Shown here: one piece after another, positions 40,601 through 55,600 of the stretch
Position numbering within the stretch: the first letter of the stretch is position 1
Layout of the letters: each line of letters begins with the position of its first letter
Assembly (NCBI GenBank): GCA_030248225.1
Contig: JASANE010029376.1
Location: 172,695 to 236,694 of the forward strand
Source: Trileptium ribeirensis
Lineage: Eukaryota > Nematoda > Enoplea > Enoplida > Thoracostomopsidae
Direction: 5' to 3'
Length of the DNA stretch: 64,000 nt
Program-made: the position numbers and the translations under genes
Notes under the pieces: model-generated
Told to the model about the DNA's origin: nothing
Database searches by the model: none
The model's input: the letters and a program-made list of their open reading frames with translations, nothing else

Positions 40601-43600
40601 ATGGGGGTTTCGGCCGAGTTGGGGGACGGCATGCGGGAAAATCTCACTAATATGGGGTCCCCCACCCCACACTGTGGACAGGGCAGCGTGAAATTTAAAT
40701 TTTACGTTTACTCGAAATTTAAATCAGCGAATGTTTGTTTCCAATCCTATACAACCATAGCAAATAACTACAAATAATATCTAACATACAGGAACTTCCT
40801 CGACAAATAATAACTGACTAGATATCATAAACCTACGTTTCGGAAAATGCGAAATTATAATATTAATCCGCTCTTCAAACGTTGGAAATAGTAGATCAAG
40901 AGCAGCTTCAGCGACGTTCAGGGCAGCACGGCGTACTGCTTCAATTTTAGCAATATCTCTTTCATGGTTTCCAACTTGCTGGTGCGTACTACCGCTTGTA
41001 CAGCACCAAACACTACTACAGTTGTTGTCGGTAAGCCCACAAAGCTTGCTAATGACTTGCGACAGTTGATCAATTGTCTGTTGCGATATATCACTGTTAT
41101 ATCCATCGCCGTTCATACTAAACTCTCGATTATCTTCCACCGATCGGCACCAACCATTATTACCGTTTAAGCAGTGACGTGGTCGAACAAATCTGGTAAC
41201 CTGAAGCAGTGTACGAGCAATATAGCAAATTCGGTATGCTACCTAGCTTTTTTGTTTTCATGATAATTAATTAATAATTTGGTCTCTGTTTAGTTAAACT
41301 TTAAAATTTCATTTGATTATGTTTTGTCAAAACACTGAATCAGTGACTTTCTCAAACAGGGCTGGTAACCAAAAACAAATGTGTTAATCCCGGGAAGTGA
41401 GGAACTAATTGTGATATGTGGCTTTTGCATAATCGATTAATATTATTGAATTTACTGCTGAGCAGACTTTTAAAATTTTGGTCTTGATATAGAAATATTG
41501 CAGTAATTTAATGAATAAATAGCAATTACGTTTAGTCGTCCTCCACTTTATCTTACACAAACATACCTCATAACGACTGAAATTTAACAACTACGACACA
41601 ACTGCCAGTAAGTTGTTTCATCGACATTTTTGTTCTATTCGACGAAAACATGTGTCCCGAAGTATTAAATGAAGAAATTATAGTAATTACGTTTAGTAGT
41701 ATTCCACTAATGTTACACAAACATACCCCATAACGACTGAAACTAAACAACTACCACTAAACTGATAGTAAGTTGTTTTATCGACATTTGTGCTATTCGG
41801 CGAAAACATGCATCCAGGAATATTGTAAATGAAGAAATAGCAATTACGTTTAGTCATCCTCCACCATATGTTATACAAACATACCCCATAACGACTGAAA
41901 TTTTAACAACTACAACTAAACTGATAGTAAGTTGTTTTATCGACATTTGTGCCATTCGGCGAAAACATGCATCCAGGAATATTGTAAATGAAGAAATAGC
42001 AATTACGTCTTGTCGTCTTCCAGTATATGTTACACAAACATGTCCATAACGACTGAAATTTAACAAATACCACCAATCTCCCAGTAAGTTGTTTTATCGA
42101 AATTTGTGCTATTCGGCGAAAACATGGATCCAGGAGTTTTGTAAACGAAGAAATAGCAATTACGTTTAGTCGTCCTCCACTTTATCTTACACAAACATAC
42201 CCCATAACGACTGAAATTTAACAACTACGACACAACTGCCAGTAAGTTGTTTCATCGACATTTTTGTTCTATTCGACGAAAACATGTGTCCCGAAGTATT
42301 AAATGACGAAATTATAGAAATTACGTTTAGTAGTATTCCACTAATGTTACACAAACATACCCCATAACGACTGAAACTAAACAACTACCACTAAACTGAT
42401 AGTAAGTTGTTTTATCGACATTTGTGCTATTCGGCGAAAACATGCATCCAGGAATATTGTAAATGAAGAAATAGCAATTACGTTTAGTCATCCTCCACCA
42501 TATGTTATACAAACATACCCCATAACGACTGAAATTTTAACAACTACAACTAAACTGATAGTAAGTTGTTTTATCGACATTTGTGCCATTCGGCGAAAAC
42601 ATGCATCCAGGAATATTGTAAATGAAGAAATAGCAATTACGTCTTGTCGTCTTCCACTATATATTACACAAACATGCCCCACAACGACTGAAATTTACCA
42701 ACTACGACACAACTGCCAGTAAGTTGTTTCATCGACTTTTTTGTTCTATTCGACGAAAACATGCGTCCCGTAGTATTAAATGAAGAAATAGCAATTACAT
42801 TTAGTAGTATTCCACTAATGTTACACAAACCTTCCCCATAACGACTAAAATTTAACAACTACCATTAAACTGCCAGTAAGTTGTTTTACCGACATTTGTG
42901 CTATTCAGCGAAAACATGCATCCAGAATTATTAATTGTAAATGAAGAAATAGCAATTAAGTTTAGTCGTCTTTCACTATATCTTACACAAACATACCCCA
43001 TAACGACTGAAATTTAACAACTACCACTAAACTGATAGTAAGTTGTTTTATCGATATTTGCGCCATTCGGTGGAAACATGAGTCCAGGAGTATTGTAAAT
43101 GAAGAAATAGCAATTATTACGTTTAGTCATCTTCCACTATATATTACACAAACACGCCGCATAACGACTGAAATTTAACAACTACCATTAAACTGCCAGT
43201 AAGTTGTTTTACCGATATTTGCGCCATTCGGTGGAAACATGAGTCCAGGAGTATTGTAAACGAAGAAATAGCAATTACGTTTAGTCGTCTTCTACTATGT
43301 GTTACACAAACATACCCCATAACGACTGAAATTTAACAACTACCACTAAATTGATAGTAAGTTGTTTTATCGACATTTGTGCTATTCGGCGAAAACATGC
43401 GTCCAGGAATATCGTAAATGAAGAAATAGCAATTACGTTTAGTCATCTTCCCCCATATGTTATACAAACATACCCCATAACGACTGAAATTTAACAACTA
43501 CAACTAAACTGATAGTAAGTTGTTTTATCGACATTTGTGCGATTCGGCGGAAACATACGTTCACGAATATCGTAAATGAAGAAATAGCAATTACGTTCGG

Positions 43601-46600
43601 CATCTTCCACTATATATTACACAAACACGCCGCATAACGACTGAAATTTAACAACTACCACTAAACTGATAGTAAGTTGTTTTATCGACATTTGGGCTAT
43701 TTGGCGAAAACATGCATCCAGGAATATTGTAAATGAAGAAATAGCAATTACGTCTTGTCATCTTCCACTATATGTTACACAAACATGTCCATAACGACTG
43801 AAATTTAACAAATACCACCGATCTGCCAGTAAGTTGTTTTATCGAAATTTGTGCTATTCGGCGAAAACATGGATCCAGGAGTTTTGTAAGCGAAGAAATA
43901 GCAATTACGTTTAGTCGTCTTCCACAAACATGCCCCACAATGACTGAAATTTACCAACTACGACACAACTGCCAGTAAGTTGTTTCATCGACATTTTTGT
44001 TCTATTTGACGAAAACATGCGTCCCGAAGTATTAAATGAAGAAATTATAGCAATTACGTTTAGTAGTATTCCACTAATGTTACACAAACATACCCCATAA
44101 CGACTGAAATTTAACAAATACCACTAAACTGCCAGTAAGTTGTTTTACCGATATTTGCGCCATTCGGTGGAAACATGAGTCCAGGAGTATTGTAAACGAA
44201 GAAATAGCAATTACGTTTAGTCGTCTTCTACTATGTGTTACACAAACATACCCCATAACGACTGAAATTTAACAACTACCACTAAACTGATAGTAAGTTG
44301 TTTTATCGACATTTGTGCTATTCGTCGAAAACATGAGTCCAGGAATATCGTAAATGAAGAAATAGCAATTACGTTTAGTCATCTTCCCCCATATGTTATA
44401 CAAACATACCCCATAACGACTGAAATTTAACAACTACCACCAAACTGCCAGTAAGTTGTTTTAGTGACATTTGCGCCATTCGGCGGAAACATGCGTCCAG
44501 GAGTATTTCAAACGAAGAAATAGCAATTACGTTTAGTCGTCTTCTACTATGTGTTACACAAACCTTTCCCATAACGACTGAAACTAAACAACTACCACAA
44601 AACTGATAGTAAGTTGTTTTATCGACATTTGTGCTATTCGGCGAAAACATGCATCCAGGAATATTGTAAATGAAGAAATAGCAATTACGTCTTGTCGTCT
44701 TCCACTATATGTTACACAAACATGTCCATAACGACTGAAATTTAACAAATACCACCAATCTGCCAGTAAGTTGTTTTATCAAAATTTGTGCTATTCGGCG
44801 ATAACATGGATCCAGGAGTTTTGTAAACGAAGAAATAGCAATTACGTTTAGTCGTCTTCCACTATATATTACACAAACATACCCCATAACGACTGAAATT
44901 TAACAACTACCACTAAACTGATAGTAAGTTGTTTTATCGAGATTTGTGCCATTCGGCGGAAATATATGTCCAGGAATATCGTAAATGAAGAAATAGCAAT
45001 TACGTTTAATCATCTTTCACTATATATTCCACAATCACGACGCATAACGACTGAAATCTAACAACTACCACTAAACTGATAGTAAGTTATTTTATCGAGA
45101 TTTGTGCCATTCGGCGGAAACATGGATCCAGGAGTTTTGTAAACGAAGGAATAGCAATTACGTTTAGTCGTCTTCCACTATAAATATATTACACAAACAC
45201 GCCCCATAACGACTGATATACCAACTACGACACAACTGCCAGTAAGTTGTTTCATCGACTTTTTTGTTCTATTCGACGAAAACATGCGTCCCGTAGTATT
45301 AAATGAAGAAATAGCAATTACGTTTAGTAGTATTCCACTAATGTTACACAGATATTCCCCGTAGCGACAGAAATTTGTTTACTGCCAGAGTTGTTTTATC
45401 GACATTATTTGTGTTATTCGGCGAAAACATGTATAATGAAGTATTGTAAATGAAGATATAGAAATTACGTTTAGTCATCTTCCGTTACACAAATATGTCC
45501 CGTAACGACTGAAATTTAACAACTACAACCAAACTGCAAGTAAGCTGTTTTATCGACTTACGTGATACTGCACGAGAAAAAGCATCGAAACAAGGGCTTC
45601 ACTTTCGACGGTGACAGTGTTATTTATCTCCGACCGTACGTTTCCATCTGAAGTATTATGCGGCTCACTGGAGGGCAGTCCATAACCACTACCGATGTTA
45701 GACTGAAGTGAAGATGCTTGGTTTGTTACCGAATTTGCTGACGACACAGACAACAAACTTTCCATGCGTTGAGTAATGAGGCTCAGCAAAGTTGCGAAAG
45801 ACTAGAAAGTAACACCATTAATAATACGTTGAACCGTATATCTAATTGCCTTTATGGGGAGTCGCCAGACAGAAAGCCACCTTCATAATAAAATTACTTC
45901 ATATACGAAGCGGAATCTAATAAATCATTGGGTCTAGAAAACCGAACCGTGAAATATCATCTAATATTGTGTCCACTTGGTTGACTTTTTGCGTGAATGT
46001 TGATGTTGACTATAAGGTATTTTCCCGTAATACAATTAGTTTCTTTCATCTTTACTAACAGAACCAAGATTATATCCACTGTTAAGTCATGGCCTCAATG
46101 CTTGTGGAGGATATCTAAGAATTTTCACACACCCCCATCCTCCCCCCCCACCCACTCAAGTAACCGTAACTTTAGCGCTTACAATTATGGATTACCGACG
46201 GTTGGATAATGTTCAAAATTAAAGTACCGCAAGTTTATAGTCCCCATTTTAAAACCTAGTGACACATAGGTATAAATAACGAAATTTTTGTTTTGAACAC
46301 AACGTTGTACACTGAAGAAACGCACCAGGCAAGAAGGCTGAACTTGTTCATTTATTTGCATACTAACACCATTTTAGTGACTGTGTCAAACTATTTTTTT
46401 GTATTTATTATTTTATTATTATTTAATTATTATTATGTATTTATTTATTATTTATTATTTTTATGTACGATATCTTTTACATTTTCAGTTTCAAGTTGTA
46501 CTGTCAAATGCTATCGTTGACTGCCACAAAAAAGTTGGGCACAGGTAAGAAGGTCTTGCTTCAAGGTCGTTTTATGCAGTCTAACAATCTGGGACCAATA

Positions 46601-49600
46601 AATTAGGTTGAGGTCAACCAAAATCATACAGAAAGTTCAGTTCGTTCACAGTTGCAGCGTCCCCGAGCATAAATGTCCCAGATTTTCACAGACTAGAAGT
46701 ACACTTTCACCAAATTTCAAAGACATAATCGTCAGTTTTGACTTTATTTTATGGATTAATACAATGTCGCCTATCAAGAACCGATCTCAGAATATGAACT
46801 AAACACGCTGGCTTTGATGATGTGTGGAAAAAGGTACCAAATTCGCTTTACGCTGTACCCGACGTCAGTGTTCTAATAACTAAAGAGCCGGTGCGATTCC
46901 CTATACTGCCATGATCCCATGCTGAATATGTCCACAAACTGGCCTGATGCCAGGCTACAGTGGCATCGCCCATCCTAAAAATTCCACATTAACGGTGGCT
47001 ATTTGAAATTTTATTCAATAACTGGTGCTTCGTTTAATGCATCAATTTGTTTGTTCGTTTAGTATAATGTCAGTAATACTAAAGTGTTCTAAAAAGACAT
47101 TTACAACATTTTATTAAAAAATTATGCTATAATAATTATTTACAACAGATATAACGAATTTTTTATTATAACTTATAACTTACTTTCATAGCTTATATTA
47201 AAATAACAAAATCTGCACATTTGCTTGTGTTCGCGGAAACAGCTCTGGTCCAGTTAGCAAAGACTTTCGGGCTTGAGCCCAGTCAAACATATATAACGAA
47301 AAAAAGAACACGTTTTGGCTAAATAGCTGAGGCGTTAAAATAATAAAGAATGAATGAATACTGAATTTCAATCGATTTTTCGCTAACCGAAATTTGGCAT
47401 AATTAAATCCAAGTGACAGTTAAAAATTTTACCATGTACTCGAACAGAATTTTGGAGATTTTCCATTCGCAGAAATTCGGTTCCCTAATGCCTATCAAGA
47501 TTGCATAATATGGATTATACAGTGTCTCGAACAAATTTAATGCAATAGTGAAGTCAGAATTAAATCAATGCTATGGATAACTATTGGTGTTTGCGAATAA
47601 AGCCTGTTTAATGCAAATTTAACAAATTTTCGATCAAGAAAACTTCGGCAATTTTGCACAAATTTTCGTCAACGCAAAATAGCAATATTTTAATCGTAGA
47701 GCGTTGTGGTAGTGAACGTTTTCGCGCCGATTTTCATTTGACCAAAAAGTGATCCGTATCAATTTTTATTACAAATGCAAAATAGGGTGGGTCATAGGGT
47801 CATTTTAAATTTACTCACGCATAAGTACGTACAAAGACATAAAGCCAAAAACATGTGCAATAAACATCGATCGAAATCGCAAACGATCGAAATTTCGTTT
47901 TCACAATCGATCGATATTCCGGAAAATCGAAATAAATTTCGATCGCTTATTTTGCATTAATATCTGGTCATGACTGCAGATAAACGTCTTTTTCGAACGC
48001 ATGATGTTCCACATTTCATTACCAAACGTAGTATTTGTATCAAAAATACCTGAAAAGTAAAGCCAGACAAATCGAAAGAAAGGCGACATCCTCTTGGCAC
48101 AATGCATAGTTTCGAATACAATGAGCCATCAAACAACACGAATGTCTGAAAAATAACGCAAAATACGACTCTAGTAGACGTGCAACAATTCTACAAATTC
48201 GAGTCATAGCCCTTAGTCTGTTGCTTAAAAATACTGCTACAGCGTTTAGTTCTCGAAAGCATAATGCGATCGAAACGCAGAAGCATCATGTGCTATTCTA
48301 CAATTTGGAAAAAATTACCTTAACGGGAATTGAAAATGGAATCATTGGAACTTTTCAAAAGTATATATCGTAAAAATCAACTTAAAAAATCATATGTGTC
48401 TGTCCAAAGTTAGAATACGCTATAAGATGAAAAATGCATCTTCAGTCGTAACAATGCCCTTTGTTACATCACTCAGTAAAATTTTGAAAACAGGTATGAC
48501 ACCCAACCCCTTTAGAAAGTTATTATTTCACTCACTAAATTATCGAAAACAAGCAGAACATCGAACACCTATGGAAATAAGATTTTTTTACAATATTCTC
48601 TCGTGTTATAACTACCTATTTCACTCTCTAAAATAATATGGAAAACAAGCAAAACTATAAAGTCCTTATGGCAAACCTCAAATTTGACTCACTCGCTAAA
48701 ATAACAAAAGCAATTTGTTGCACCCCTTTTTAAGTGAGGCTATTTCTTGGCTAAGTACAACAATAAAATCCAGAGTAGCTGCAATCTGTAAATGAAAATT
48801 TTTTAGAAATGTGATAAGACAATATATAAATGTGTTCGCAAATTACGAAATACTGTATTTTACTTTGAGCCCCCAGAAGAGTGTTTAGCCCAATTTTAGC
48901 GGCGATATCATAGTATCCAGATGGCCCGAATGTTGGTCAGACAGTCACCCTAGTGCCGAAATTAACTTCTTCTATAAACTGAAGGATGTATATGGCATAT
49001 TGGGGTGCTAAGTACGAAATACTGGATTTTTAAGGCCCAGGAAGAGCATTTAACTCAATTTCCCGGACATAGAATAGTACATACGCTGCACAAATTGGCA
49101 GTTATCCTAGTGCAAAGACTAACTTCTTATATTCACTGAAGAAGGTATATACTCGTGAGCAAGGTGTTTTTTGGGTATTTTACTGGGTATTTACCTAACG
49201 AAATTTGAAAATACCCACTGCTTTGCACATAGGTCTCGAAAAAATAATACATTTTTACTCGTTTCTTCGTATTTTAGTCACAAATTTATCCATATTATGA
49301 TATTCAATACAAAAACTATTAAATTTGCTGTATACCTCTTGACAGAAGAATTGTAGTACTTAATAATGAATTACTTTAAATGCATAAATCACTATTAAAA
49401 ATATCCTTTAGTTGTACCTAAAGTATTTAAGTTAAAGCGTAAGTTGTTATCAGCAATATTGCAAAAATAACCTATACTGACCTATAACTAGTGCAGAAAA
49501 AATTTACCCAACTTCTTCTGAAATACCCAAATAAAATCGAAAATACCCAGCAAAATACAAAGATTCAAATTTGAAAAAAAATCCCTGCTTGTGAAAGTGC

Positions 49601-52600
49601 TAATTCTGAAATATTGGATTTTTAAGCCCCCAGAAGACTGTTTAGCTCAATTTTAGGGGCATAGAATAGTACTTAGGCTACCCAAATGGTGTTCAGAGAG
49701 TCACCCTAGTGCCAAAATTAACTTGTATATTCCCCAAAGGCGGTATATAGCCTGAAGGAGGCATATAGAGTTATATTCCCCGAAGGAGGTATATAGGTAT
49801 ATACATATTGGGTGCGTTAGATTCGAAATATTGGATTTTTACGCACTTTACATAACCCACCAAAAGTGTTTAGCTCTATTTTAAGGGCATAGAATAGTAC
49901 TTAGGCTACCCAAATAATGTTCAGACCAAGGTTTTTTGGGACCACGATCCTGCTATATACCCATTTATGGACGTGATATTGGAGAAAGATAAATATTACG
50001 TCGCCGCACACAGGAAAAAGAATTCTCCAGCAATATTTTATTTAGTTAAATGCTAAACTACCTGCTAAGGACCCATCGCAAAAATAGCTACACTTCGGTT
50101 GTCAATTCCGCTGAAGTTACGTCACTGTACACAGGAAAAAGAATTCTCAAATAATATTTTATCTGGCTAAATGCTAAACTACCTGCTCAGGACCCATCGC
50201 AACAGCAGCTACACTTCGGTTGCCAATTCCACTGAGTGGCGTAACACGCGTCCCACTTCCAGTTTCGGCAGATCCTGATGACTCACAATCAGGACTTTCC
50301 ACCGGATCCAAAGTTTCAGATTTATTACCAGGTGGAACTGGCATAGTTCTGTAGAGTAAGCCGTCGGCCAACTCAAGAACTATCATTGTCCGATTTGAAT
50401 ATACTGAACATGCTGGTTCAAAAAGACGAATGTGATGCAGTGTTTTGATGACCTTATTTGTAGCTGTCGAAGGGAGAGGCGGTGAAAAACAGGATTGGAT
50501 GGTTTGTTTTTGCACGTACGGGTCAAGAGATGTTTTCTCAAACTTCCTAAATTAAATCAGTAAAACAACCATTCATCACAAGTTTTAACAAACACACGAC
50601 TACAGCGGGATCGCAATAATTAATATCTCGCAAGCGAGGGTAAAACGGAGCGACCAAGGTTTCATTTTTCAGTTATCATTTTGTTTAATCACCTGTAACA
50701 GGCTGTATTTGCTGTATATACCACCCTAAAACCTAATGAACCATGAACCCATTGAAAATCATAAAACTTCCTCGTCCTATATCCATCGAAAACAACTGAT
50801 AACTCATCAAATATATGTGCTGGTCTCTAGATAACCAAACCATCGCATTCAGCCTACCGGAAAACCTATATACAATCATGACCTGTACGCAATACGTAAC
50901 CAAACAACTGAAGAGAGACTATATTCTGGAAAAAGTGTTATTGACATCAAGCCCATAGAACATCTATGAGAAAGCATTAAATACAATTCACGTTGGACTA
51001 TATAACCAAATCATTGTTATCGGCCTTCAGAAATACCTATATATAGACCATTCCTGATTCTCTGCAACGCAATATCTAATCATATAAATGAAGCCGCACA
51101 CAGTTTGGAAACCAGGTTCGTCGACCGTAAAATCAATGAAACCTTGTGAAAAAATAAAATAATGTCAAGTTGGATAGCAAAACCATCTATCCGGTGCTCG
51201 GCTTCGTGCTTGGTAACCTAATAGTCACTCAATATAATGTAAAAACAAGCAATAACACGGCGAACTTCGAAAAATCACTATTTCTGACAAAAGGCTCCAT
51301 GAACCATATTCGGGCTCACACCGGTCCAGGGAGTGGCCCCACAATAAAATCGTAGTCAACAAAGTTGTAGCTCTTGATGCGTTGAAGCTATGGCCTCTAC
51401 TTTTTGATGCGAAGTATGTGTCGCGATATATGGGCTGCGAAAGGCTGGTACCCAGGCCATATTTAGCAAAGAACCTTAAAAACCAGTTTTTGCTGTTTTC
51501 ACCAGAAAAATTGCGTCGGAGCAGTTCGCGTTATGCGTGAGTAAACTTATGATGACCCCGCCATCCATCCTATTTTGTCATATTTTGTCCTATTTTTACC
51601 GATATCGAATCGCAAACCCTTGTTACGGAAAAAAGGCTTAATTTCATTCGGTTTTTCGCTAACCGAAAACTGGCAAAATCAAATTCAACTGTCAGAAATT
51701 AGACCTTATGTTCGAACAGAATTTCGGTGATTTCAAATTGCAGAAACTCTGTTCCCTAATGGATTAGCATTTAAATTTGGATTATTCAGTGTTCGCAAAC
51801 AAATTTAATGCAAAAGTGACGTCACAATCAAATCGACAAATTTTCGTTCTCAAAAATTTGCGGTAATATTACTTGTATTTTCGCGATGACAAAATAGTCA
51901 GATTTCAATCGCGAGCGCTGTGTTCGCAGTTTTACGCCGAATTTCAATTGACCAGAAAGCGTCTCGTAACAAATTTCATGCAGAAACACAAAATAGGATC
52001 GTTGGCGGGATCACTTTAAGTTTACTCGCGCATTAAACTAAAGGGCACATCGTCATCACTTTTTGTATTAAACAAAAAATCTGTCAAAATCCGTCCATCA
52101 GAAAATGAGTTATGAATGATAGCAACAGAAAAAAATTTTCACAATTTCCCCCTAGCGCCCTCAGGGGGAAACTCCGCTCGCTCTTTTGTAATTGAATACC
52201 ATTTTTTAACAAAAATGAAGACACCTAGTAACTCGTAAGAGAGGGTGAAACGGAAAGAGCGTAGTTTCATTTTTTAGTAATTCTATATTATCACCTGTAA
52301 CAGGCTGTGTTTGATGAATATACCATCCAAAAATTTGTTGAACGATGAACCCACTGAAAACCCTAAAACCTCGTCGACCCTAAACCCACCGAAAACAACT
52401 CACAGCGCATTAAGTACATGTGCTGGTCGCTTGATACACGTATTCAGCTTACCGGAAAACCTACATAGACAATACTTGGTAACCTGCACGCAATACGTAC
52501 CGAAACAATTTAAGACAGACTATATTCTGGAAGTCAGGTGCTTAAACCCTACTGCGGCGTTTATGTTATAGATCGAGCAGCATGCGGAAATTTTGTCCCT

Positions 52601-55600
52601 GTATAGTCACGACCATGCCACAATGTGTGGTACTCAGAGGACCCTAAACCCAATGACAACGTCAGAAAATATAAGAGTTACTCGTGCTGGACCCTAGATA
52701 ACCAAATAAACGTATTCAGCATACCTTAATATGTAAATTCTCCTAACTCTCCAAAAACCATTCAACATTTCGTTCTGAAACCAAAAATTTCGCAAAAATT
52801 TGCTTTAAAATAGCTTTTTATCCCCAACAAAAGCGTTTTGGCAGTGCTTCCACATGGTTATTAACCGCTTTCCTCTTGGCCAAATGTCCTCAGGCAAAAT
52901 CAGGCGCCCCCGGTTGGGAACTAGCACCCCTCCTCGGTTAATGCACCTGGCAAAACTTTCAGCGAATGGACTATTTTTGATGCCATGTACCGAACTATTG
53001 AAGAGTGACTATTTTATGGCAATCGGGTTCATTGACCCTAAATCCAATGACAACGGCAGAAAAGACATGAGATACTCGTGCTGGACTCTAGATAACCAAA
53101 CCACTGTATTCAGCCTATCGCAAAACCAATGTAAACAATTCTTGATTACATTATACACAATACGTAACCAAACAACTGAAGAGAGACTATATTCTAGAAA
53201 TCGGGTTCCTAAATCCTACTGCTGCGTTTACGTTATAAATCGAGCAGCATGTGGAAGTTTTGTCCCTATATAGTCACGACCATGACATAATGTATGGTAC
53301 TCGGCAGGACATACTATACAGCACAAAGGACGGTGTCACGACCATGTGTCATATGCTATGGTGTCTTCCGCAAACTGTATTTTTAAATAGTTTAATAAAG
53401 ACAGGAAAATTACTGGACAAAATTATAATTCCGCAAATATGTAATAGTATTTCATGTAACTATATCTTTAACAGTGTAGCGTACGAACGAATAAACAAAA
53501 ATTCAATCCACAGAGAATATTTATGGCGCGAAAATAGCAAATATTTATCAGAGGTTGTCATCGTCACCGGATACATTATATGGTGTCCGTGACCCCATAC
53601 AAAAAGTCTATGGTGTCCTGGACACCATATAAAGCTATATAAAAATAGTGACGCGTGTCCATCCATGTCGTGGATGGTGTTACGCGAGCTGTACGTGGAC
53701 AAAACTTTCACATGTTCGGGGTTTATAACGTAAACGCTGCATAAATGCATTGAAACCACATGAAAAGTCATCAAATATGCACCGTGGACACTGGATAACG
53801 AATTCTTTGCATTCAGCCTTAAAAATGTCTATGTATAAACCATTCTTCATGCCCTGCACGCGAAACACACTCAGACAACTGAAAACGCACTACATTTTGA
53901 AAATCGGGTTCGCTGACCAGAAAACCCTTCAAATCCTAAGACATGGTATAATATAGTCAAGTTGGTGTCTAGATAGCAAAACCATCCTATCCAGCGTGGT
54001 TGATAACCTATCAGTTATAATGTCTCTGCATAGCTGTTTGTAAATGCGCTTACACGCTTCAAAAACTAAATGAATAAATTTTTAACAACAGCGAAACTTT
54101 TCAGAGCTCGTATTGCTAATGCGGTCTTGTACATGATGCCGAAAAGACATTTGGTGAGCTACGACCGATGAATAGAAAATTAAGGATATTTATATCAGTC
54201 GCATGAAAAGCGTGCACCAGAAAGAACCGTCGCTATTCGACTTGAGCGTACAGTGCTACAACTATACAGCAGTCACCGAGAAAGCGGTGGTGATTTTTAG
54301 CAGACATTTTACGTATGCGTATGCGTAGCTGCTGCGTGCCAACGTCAACTATCAAAAACAGACTACAATTTAAAATTAAACCAGAAATACTCAATTATAC
54401 AACTACAACAATGCAATGAGTTCGGTGAAACTAATATTAGTTGAACATTGTGTTGTAGAATATTAATTCAATGATTATACTAGGTATCTTTTCCAATCCG
54501 GAAGACGGGTTTTGGCTCCCTCTCGATTACAGAAATTTTGGCTCCACCGATCGTGCACCTACTGAGTAGTAAGCTGATTTTTTTTTAATTTTTCCATTTC
54601 TATGCTAATTAAAAATTGACTTAGCTACCCCTGAAAATTTTCGCCACCCCAATGTGCCCCAACCCCATGCTTTCGGCGCCCCAGATTTTTGGTCGGGGGT
54701 AGGGTGAGGGCCAACTTATGCACAACCCGGGTAGTTCGCGAAGGAAATTTTTTTATGCAGATAACACATCTGTAATCTGACTTCAGTTTGTATTTATGTA
54801 TAACTTAATCACAATAATTTCTGAAAAAAATTGAGCTTCAAACTTGGTTCACCCCGATTTGGGTACTCCACTCCAGACCAAGAGAATTAAGCTGACCTTG
54901 AGGTTTGACTCCGTCATTTGGCGGGGCTTCGCAAGCCCATAGCTACATAATTTATTAAAAAAACAGCTGCATATGCTTTATCCGAACCCTTACCAAGTAT
55001 ATACATCACCGGAAAGCGTTACACCGACATAGCATCCATTAGTATGGACTACACTATGGAACTGACGTTCGCTCAATATTTTAATTTCGGTAAACACAAT
55101 ACGCGACTGTTGCGACAAGCGCGCTAAGGGCATCCATACAGTGTTGTTGACACAAATAATAAGAAGTTTCGATACTTCAGCGACGTTATGCTCGAACGAG
55201 TCGCAGCAGGTGTACGGCGATGACGTGATAGCGTCCGGCAAACAAACATAGGTCACGGGATACGGAACGGGCACTACTTTTGGTACTAATCCATACGAGT
55301 CTGAAACCATCACTGTGATCGAAAGTACGCAATAACTATTTAACGTTATTCCCAAAAATAGTCGACTGCTTCAAATAACTAGTAGAATTAATTTCATTGT
55401 AATACTTTGGTTGCACGAATCATCGATGATTACCCACAATACACACCTTTTAAAGACATCAAATGACTCAAATTGTTGTGCAACCTCAAGCATTCAACAT
55501 TGTCTAGCCGACGCATGCCAGTCCAACCTAAAAAGTCGCTCTGCAGGATTTCCAGAATTTTCCACAGCTCTTTAACGGTTACAAGCGAGATAAAATAATA

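Noticed and set aside
41405..44887. Series of 60-84-codon minus-strand frames resembling a protein family
   Set aside because: They are translations of the satellite monomer, alike because the DNA repeats.
46390..46480. Coding frame over TTATTATTT tract
   Set aside because: Low-complexity DNA; the protein is only Phe, Tyr and Leu repeats.
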